Made by a program: the position numbers and the translations under genes. A stretch of DNA of 64,000 nt from Listeria aquatica FSL S10-1188 (GTDB taxonomy: Bacteria; Bacillota; Bacilli; Lactobacillales; Listeriaceae). Each line of letters opens with the position of its first letter. The stretch's first letter is position 1. Below the pieces are notes generated by a model. That model was not told the origin of the DNA. It ran no database searches and saw nothing but the letters and a program-made list of their open reading frames with translations. Of the stretch, positions 59,428 to 64,000 are shown piece after piece. The DNA lies in contig NZ_AOCG01000014.1 in NCBI RefSeq assembly GCF_000525795.1, positions 1 through 64,000 of the forward strand, in the 5' to 3' direction.

Positions 59428-60366
59428 TTAGAGTAAATAATTTTGTTGATGTTCCTCTAAATTTCGAATGAAAGAAAGGGCTTCATTCAGTTCTCGTGTC
59501 GGTTCGATATCCAAGAAAGCGCCATAAAGATCGCTTGCAAACAATAAATAAGCATCTTTCCAGAGCGCGGCATCCCTTGGCTCAAATGTAAAAGGATAAA
59601 GCATGAACGCATGATGCTGAACGGTTTGCAGTAGTTGCTCAAGAAGTGTTGGGTTTTCACTTTCGAGTCGCTCTTTTAACAAACTCAAAACCTCGTTTGC
59701 AAACGCATCTTCCCCTAGAAAAGAAACATCAATAGGATTAAACTCCCCCTGAAGCCCTAGCTTACGAACTTCAAACAACTGATTTATTTTTTGTTCTTGC
59801 AATAACTCGAATAAAATAGATTGGACAAAGGGTGATGCTGCGTTATCTTCTAACACGGTTTTGAAACTCTCTACAAAAGGCTCAATTGATTCAAGCCTGA
59901 TTTTTTGTAAGAATTCTAGTTGCTCAGCTACTGGTAAACGAGTCCAGTTTTCTCTTTGTGCTTTTGTCACTAATTTTTTGGGAAACGGAATCACATTATG
60001 GTTCGATTGCTTCGTATCCGTTTCTACTTGTTTTTCTTCTTCCTCAGTAAAATAGCGTACCAATGAAAAATAAGTATCCATTTCATCTGTGTTCATATAG
60101 GAAAGCGCAAGTTCCGTTAAAATTTCCTTATTATAACCGTTCATGGTTAAAAAGGATCGCCCAATGTGTTTTGCCATTTCATTTTCGCCAGTTTCTGTAT
60201 ACAGACGAACAAGACCTCTTGCAACCAGTTCATTACAAGGATCTAATTCATACCGATTTTCTAAAAAAGTAAGTGCTCTCACTTGTTCTTCTTGATTTAA
60301 AATGTGATGTTTTCCCTCCAACCAATTTAAAATGAAGGTTGGAAAGTCTTTCCCCTGATCGGTCAT
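59428..60366 (-). CDS. TPR-containing conserved protein (YsoA-like)
   Basis: A 312-residue soluble protein homologous in position to Bacillus ysoA upstream of tig, with TPR-like helical repeats. The N-terminal half has LTFLENRYELDPCNELVARG and repeated paired helices. A charged linker carries EEEEKQVETDTKQS, and a second helical half follows (about residues 140-305). Function unknown; a scaffold or adaptor role is only a guess from the fold. GGGGCGGG precedes the ATG and a consensus promoter lies about 55-80 bases upstream. Intact. Confidence 0.8.
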   Translation of the reverse strand: MTDQGKDFPTFILNWLEGKHHILNQEEQVRALTFLENRYELDPCNELVARGLVRLYTETGENEMAKHIGRSFLTMNGYNKEILTELALSYMNTDEMDTYFSLVRYFTEEEEKQVETDTKQSNHNVIPFPKKLVTKAQRENWTRLPVAEQLEFLQKIRLESIEPFVESFKTVLEDNAASPFVQSILFELLQEQKINQLFEVRKLGLQGEFNPIDVSFLGEDAFANEVLSLLKERLESENPTLLEQLLQTVQHHAFMLYPFTFEPRDAALWKDAYLLFASDLYGAFLDIEPTRELNEALSFIRNLEEHQQNYLL

Positions 60367-60417
60367 CGTTCGAACCCGCCCCTATTCACAAGATTGCTCG
60401 TTAAGCTAATTTGCTTT

Positions 60418-60446
60418 ATTCTATATTTCCTCTGTTACGTTGTCAA
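60418..60446 (-). promoter_or_regulatory. Promoter of the TPR protein gene
   Basis: TTGACA (60441-60446), 17-bp spacer and TAGAAT (60418-60423) on the minus strand. The rest of the 60367-60637 gap holds only the following terminator. Confidence 0.85.
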
Positions 60447-60599
60447 GTTCACAACTGCACAATTCAATTCCTATTTCTTTCTAATGTCATCTGAATGAAA
60501 CTATTTTATCATACGAAGCTATTGATAAGTAGAAAAGTATGACAAAATGTCGATTTTTTGTAACATTTCAAGCATTCGATGAAGGACGGCTTCATAATA

Positions 60600-60634
60600 A
60601 CAAAAAAAACACGGCACAATGTACCGTGTTTTCT
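60600..60634 (-). terminator. Terminator of the minus-strand HTH gene
   Basis: AAAACACGG / CCGTGTTTT stem with T8 on the minus strand. Confidence 0.9.
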
Positions 60635-60637
60635 TTC

Positions 60638-60853
60638 TTAATCACAAAAGTCACTTAAATCACAGTTTAGAATCTCACTCAAGATAACCGCATTTTGATA
60701 AGAAAGCCTCACGGTTCCTTTTTCCACATTTGCATAGCCGCTCGTATATTTATATCCCATTTTTCGAGCGACAAATGCCTGTGTGATTCCCTTACTCAAG
60801 CGGATCTCTCTGATTTTGGCTACATTGATATTCTTAGTCTTTAGTTGATCCAT
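60638..60853 (-). CDS. Small XRE-family HTH regulator
   Basis: A 71-residue protein that is essentially one Cro/CI helix-turn-helix: VAKIREIRLSKGITQAFVAR (helices 1-2), KMGYKYTSGYANVEKG (recognition helix) and ILSEILNCDLSDF. It has no effector domain. AGGAGG precedes the ATG and a TTGACA/TAGAAT promoter drives it. It is divergent from two paralogous XRE genes on the plus strand, suggesting a local regulatory circuit. Regulator of what is unknown. Intact. Confidence 0.82.
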   Translation of the reverse strand: MDQLKTKNINVAKIREIRLSKGITQAFVARKMGYKYTSGYANVEKGTVRLSYQNAVILSEILNCDLSDFCD

Positions 60854-60891
60854 TCATCTAGCCTCCTAACACATACTGAGTTGTCTATTCT

Positions 60892-60920
60892 ATTCTATCA
60901 ACACGTTATGCATTTGTCAA
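60892..60920 (-). promoter_or_regulatory. Promoter of the minus-strand HTH gene
   Basis: TTGACA (60915-60920), 17-bp spacer and TAGAAT (60892-60897) on the minus strand, in the divergent intergenic region. Confidence 0.82.
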
Positions 60921-61000
60921 TAAAATTAAACTTCGAATTGTGTTGTTTTATTCTTATTTTGTGTATATTCATGTATAATAACTACGAGGAGATGATAAAC

Positions 61001-61423
61001 ATGACGAACCTAAGCAAACAGCTCACTCTTTTACGGGAGAAACAAGGCTGGACGAAAAGAGAAACAGCACGTCGCCTTGGATTAAAAGCCCCGTCGACTT
61101 ATGGAAATTGGGAATATGGCATTCGCGAACCCGATCTTTCCATGGTCAAAGAAATTGCCAGTTTATACGATGTTACAGTCGACTACTTAATTGGCGATAC
61201 AAATTCTTTAAAAGAAAAATCTCGAAAACCCCCTAAAGACATCCAACTGGAACTAGAAAATTTGGCTACCGAACTAGAAAGTCCAACCCCCTTTTATCTA
61301 GGCGCGGACATTTTGAAACCCCACACTTCAGCTTTCTTGCAAAAAAACATTTATTTCATCTTGGAAAATGCCGAAAAAATCAATCAATTAGATGGAGTAA
61401 ACTCAAATAAAAACTCTAAATAA
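61001..61423 (+). CDS. XRE-family HTH regulator, paralogue A
   Basis: A 140-residue protein with an N-terminal Cro/CI-type helix-turn-helix (LTLLREKQGWTKRETARRLG, then LKAPSTYGNWEYGIREPDLS and VDYLIGD). A roughly 70-residue C-terminal domain of unknown role follows (PFYLGADILKPHTSAFLQKN). The start at 61001 (MTNLSKQLT) is set by GAGGAGATG upstream; an ATG three codons earlier abuts that site. It is followed 70 bases later by a close paralogue. A TATAAT about 25 bases upstream may be its -10. Target unknown; position matches the regulator pair next to proBA in Listeria (lmo1262-1263, from memory). Confidence 0.82.
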   Translation: MTNLSKQLTLLREKQGWTKRETARRLGLKAPSTYGNWEYGIREPDLSMVKEIASLYDVTVDYLIGDTNSLKEKSRKPPKDIQLELENLATELESPTPFYLGADILKPHTSAFLQKNIYFILENAEKINQLDGVNSNKNSK

Positions 61424-61493
61424 AAGACAATTTGTGTTTTTATTGGCTTTATAGTTTCATTTTGTGTATAATTTAGGCGAAGGGGTGAATCAT

Positions 61494-61910
61494 TTGGTAG
61501 GTTTTAGTCAACGTTTGAAATTATTAAGAGATAAAAAAGGCTGGTCCAAAGTGGAGACTGCACGTAGGTTAGGTTTAAAAGCGCCTTCTACATATGGAAA
61601 CTGGGAATATGGACTTCGTCAACCTGATCTTGAAATGGTGGCAAAGATTGCCGAATTGTTCGGTGTTAGTGTGGATTACTTATTAGGAGAAAATAACATC
61701 CCTTCCTACGACCTCGAAACTAAAGAAAAGCAAGCCGATATCTTATACCGTTTAGAAAAAATTTGTGAGGATATTGAGTATGAGTCCGGCTTGCAGCTGG
61801 GCAAAAACACATTATCTGAACCAGCTGGTGAATACATTTTAGACAGTCTCGCCTTTATGATTAAACAAGCTAAAAAATGGAATCAAATTGATGAAACGCC
61901 TAAATCCTAG
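61494..61910 (+). CDS. XRE-family HTH regulator, paralogue B
   Basis: A 138-residue paralogue of the gene before it. The HTH is nearly the same (GWSKVETARRLGLKAPSTYG, NWEYGLRQPDL, SVDYLLGE), and the C-terminal domains also align (GLQLGKNTLSEPAGEYILDS; then NQID against NQLD). The TTG at 61494 is preferred: AAGGGG lies eight bases upstream. Both genes share a TTTTGTGTATA stretch just upstream, which may be a common operator or promoter part. A terminator overlaps its stop codon, so it is separate from proBA. Confidence 0.82.
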   Translation: MVGFSQRLKLLRDKKGWSKVETARRLGLKAPSTYGNWEYGLRQPDLEMVAKIAELFGVSVDYLLGENNIPSYDLETKEKQADILYRLEKICEDIEYESGLQLGKNTLSEPAGEYILDSLAFMIKQAKKWNQIDETPKS

Positions 61911-61925
61911 GCGTTTTTTTCTTTT
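61895..61925 (+). terminator. Terminator overlapping the stop of XRE paralogue B
   Basis: AACGCCTA / TAGGCGTT stem whose right arm contains the TAG stop, followed by T7. Confidence 0.9.
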
Positions 61926-61992
61926 CTTGCTATTAAATATTTAGTTTTTTTTGTAGTACAATGGATGTATTCTATTTTAAAGGAGACCCGCT

Positions 61993-62827
61993 ATGCGAAA
62001 ATCACTTCATTCATGTAAACGCATTGTCGTTAAAGTCGGCACAAGCACATTGATGCATTCTAACGGGAATGTCAATTTACGCACCATCGAAAAACTCACC
62101 CGCGTCCTTTCAGAATTGCGTAATGAGGAAAAAGAAGTTGTCCTTGTTTCTTCTGGCGCAATCGGCGTTGGACTTAGAAAACTTCAACTTGAAACGCGAC
62201 CTACTTCGATCCCCGAACAGCAAGCAATCGCGGCTGTTGGTCAAAGTGAACTGATGCATATCTATTCCAAGCTCTTTGGAGAATATGGTTATCCAGTTGG
62301 TCAAATCCTCCTTACACGCGACGTTACAGATTATCCTACTAGTCGCGAAAATGTCATCAATACTTTTAATACACTTCTCAACCAAGGCATCATTCCCATT
62401 GTCAATGAAAATGATACTGTTGCTGTCGAAGAAATCGAACATATCACGAAATACGGTGACAATGACCGCTTGTCTGCTATCGTCGCTAAACTTATCAATG
62501 CTGAACTTCTTATCATGCTTTCTGATATTGATGGCTTTTATCACGAAAATCCACTTCTAAACCCTGCAGCTGCTATGTTTGATGAAGTGCATGAAGTCAC
62601 TGATGAACTCTTACAACTCGCTGGCGGCAAGGGCTCTGAATTTGGAACTGGTGGCATGCTAACAAAACTTGCAGCAGCAGACTATTGTTTGAAAAATGAC
62701 CGACAAATGGTTCTCGCAAATGGAGATGACCCAGATATTATTTATGACATTATTGCAGGAAAAAAAAATCGGGACGTTGTTTACCAATTTAAAACAGGAG
62801 GCATCCTCTCATGAATCCATTCGTTGA
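61993..62827 (+). CDS. proB: Glutamate 5-kinase ProB (frameshifted near 3' end)
   Basis: First enzyme of proline synthesis, phosphorylating glutamate. The amino-acid-kinase fold shows [47 protein letters not shown] and [17 protein letters not shown]. No PUA domain is present, as usual for this short form. As printed it ends at 62814. Dropping one base from the A9 run at 62760-62768 instead gives the conserved [12 protein letters not shown] end and a stop at 62827 (277 residues), overlapping proA by 17 bases. AAAGGAG precedes the ATG. Confidence 0.93.
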
Positions 62828-64000
62828 TCTTGGAGAAAAAGCACAAAAAGCAAGTAAATTTCTCGCTCTTTCTGACGCGGCAAGTAAAAACCGTGTCCTT
62901 GCATCTTGGAGTGCTGCTTTACGCAACAAAACCAAGCAAATTTTAGCCGCTAACCAAAAAGATCTGGAATTAGCAAAAGCACAAGGTATGAAAGAAACAA
63001 TGATGGACAGGCTACTATTGACCCAAGAGCGACTTGATGAAATCGCAAATGGGGTAGAACAAATTATCGCCCTTCCCGATCCAATTGGAACGGTTGATGA
63101 GATGTGGAAAAATGAAGCCAACTTAAATATCGGCAAAAAACGAGTTCCGCTCGGGGTAATCGGAATCATTTATGAATCTCGCCCCAATGTGACGGTTGAT
63201 GCTGCCGCGCTTACATTTAAATCAGGAAATGCAGTGATTTTACGAGGCGGGAAAGAAGCTTTCCATTCGAATCAAGCCCTTGTTAAAGTCTTACAAGATG
63301 CTTCTAAATCAGCCGGATTTCCGAAAGAAGTCGTTCAATTTATCGAAGATACCTCTCATGAAACTGCCCGCGAATTTATGAAGTTAAATGAGTACTTGGA
63401 TGTTCTTATCCCTCGAGGAAGTGGCAAGCTCATTCAAACCGTTGTTGAAAATGCTACCGTTCCTGTCATCGAAACGGGTGTGGGCAATTGCCATATTTAT
63501 ATGGATAAAGCGGCTGAAATGGACATGGCTATTGATATTTTGGTGAACGCCAAAACTTCTCGTCCATCGGTCTGCAATGCGGCTGAAACCTTATTAATCC
63601 ACGAGGACATCGCTCCCCGTTTCTTGCCAGAAATTGAAAAACGCCTTGCTCCGTTTGCTACCGAGCTTCGTGCAGATAAACAAGCCGGACAGTTCTTAGA
63701 AAATTTTGTACCAGCGACAGAGGCTGACTTCGAGACTGAATTTCTTGATTTTATTTTAGCGGTGAAGGTCGTCTCAAACATTGATGAAGCGATCGCACAT
63801 ATTAGTCGGTACGGCACCAAACATTCGGAAGCCATCATCACAAGTGACTACTTTGCGGCAAATCAATTTCAAAATGAAGTGGATGCAGCGGCTGTTTATG
63901 TCAACGCCTCTACTCGCTTTACGGACGGCTTTGAATTTGGTTTTGGAGCAGAAATCGGCATCAGCACACAAAAACTTCATGCTAGAGGGCCGATGGGACT
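62811..64000 (+). CDS. proA: Gamma-glutamyl phosphate reductase ProA (3' end beyond window)
   Basis: NADPH-dependent reduction of glutamyl-5-phosphate to glutamate semialdehyde, the second step of proline synthesis. It begins [20 protein letters not shown] with GGAGG about a dozen bases upstream inside the proB end. Motifs: [32 protein letters not shown] and the catalytic Cys in [13 protein letters not shown] near residue 255. The frame is open to the window edge, covering about 396 of roughly 415 residues and stopping within ARGPMGL, the conserved C-terminal motif. Translationally coupled to proB. Confidence 0.96.
   Translation, partial: MNPFVDLGEKAQKASKFLALSDAASKNRVLASWSAALRNKTKQILAANQKDLELAKAQGMKETMMDRLLLTQERLDEIANGVEQIIALPDPIGTVDEMWKNEANLNIGKKRVPLGVIGIIYESRPNVTVDAAALTFKSGNAVILRGGKEAFHSNQALVKVLQDASKSAGFPKEVVQFIEDTSHETAREFMKLNEYLDVLIPRGSGKLIQTVVENATVPVIETGVGNCHIYMDKAAEMDMAIDILVNAKTSRPSVCNAAETLLIHEDIAPRFLPEIEKRLAPFATELRADKQAGQFLENFVPATEADFETEFLDFILAVKVVSNIDEAIAHISRYGTKHSEAIITSDYFAANQFQNEVDAAAVYVNASTRFTDGFEFGFGAEIGISTQKLHARGPMG

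Noticed and set aside
62110-62560. Long open frames antisense to proB
   Set aside because: They lack ribosome sites and the sense strand encodes a convincing conserved enzyme, so they are shadows.

Overview
The window reads as a low-GC Firmicute of the family Listeriaceae. Gene content and order match the Listeria chromosome closely: glyQS-recO-era-cdd-dgkA-ybeY-pgpH-phoH, then hrcA-grpE-dnaK-dnaJ-prmA-rsmE, lexA/yneA, glnRA, hfq-miaA, glpD, oatA, luxS, parEC, codV(xerC)-hslVU-codY, trmFO-topA-dprA-rnhB-rbgA, three tandem signal peptidases sipXYZ, clpX-tig and proBA. A siroheme-dependent nitrite reductase cluster, which I do not associate with L. monocytogenes, suggests a nitrate/nitrite-using member of Listeria sensu lato. 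That placement is an inference from gene content; the species cannot be fixed by eye.

Layout. 1-9.4 kb: glycyl-tRNA synthetase genes behind a T-box leader, recO, the era-to-phoH operon (minus strand), yqeY and rpsU. 9.4-17.3 kb: the HrcA/CIRCE heat-shock operon with rsmE and prmA downstream and hemW upstream. 17.5-23.3 kb: accessory block with a DUF4064 membrane protein, cobA, nirD, nirB, sirC, sirB (sirohaem synthesis plus NADH-nitrite reductase) and a small membrane protein. 23.5-31 kb: yneF, tkt, ynzC, yneA/lexA with SOS boxes, glnA-glnR with GlnR operators, a methionine-gamma-lyase-family enzyme and hfq. 31-44 kb: miaA, glpD with a leader terminator, oatA, luxS, topoisomerase IV, a CoA-binding protein, plsY and a three-gene coupled operon. 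44-52 kb: codY-hslU-hslV-xerC, trmFO and topA. 52-60 kb: dprA, rnhB, rbgA, sipZ/Y/X, clpX, tig and a TPR protein. 60.6-64 kb: three small HTH regulators and proBA, with proA cut by the window edge.

The most pervasive oddity is technical. About forty single-base frameshifts interrupt otherwise well-conserved and often essential genes (glyS, topA, parC, parE, glnA, hfq, tig and others). Nearly all lie in A/T runs and are cured by removing one base. Corrected lengths then fall on the usual family lengths. I treat these as probable homopolymer sequencing or consensus errors and annotate each affected gene across its whole corrected span, stating where the break is. One consequence is an apparent NirD-CobA fusion that is probably not real.

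The most interesting biology is regulatory. Two nearly identical 14-bp dyads, TAGGTAAATCCCTA and TAGGTATTTCCCTA, lie exactly 34 bp (centre to centre) upstream of -10 boxes for sirB and for nirB, resembling the NreC site of staphylococcal nitrate regulation. A CtsR-like heptad repeat lies upstream of the CIRCE-controlled hrcA promoter. The nitrite block sits at a junction between two chromosomal segments that, as I recall the L. monocytogenes map, are about 0.2 Mb apart and run in opposite order, which suggests an inversion breakpoint. Otherwise the window is mostly conserved housekeeping DNA, and I see no mobile element, CRISPR array, tRNA, rRNA or prophage.
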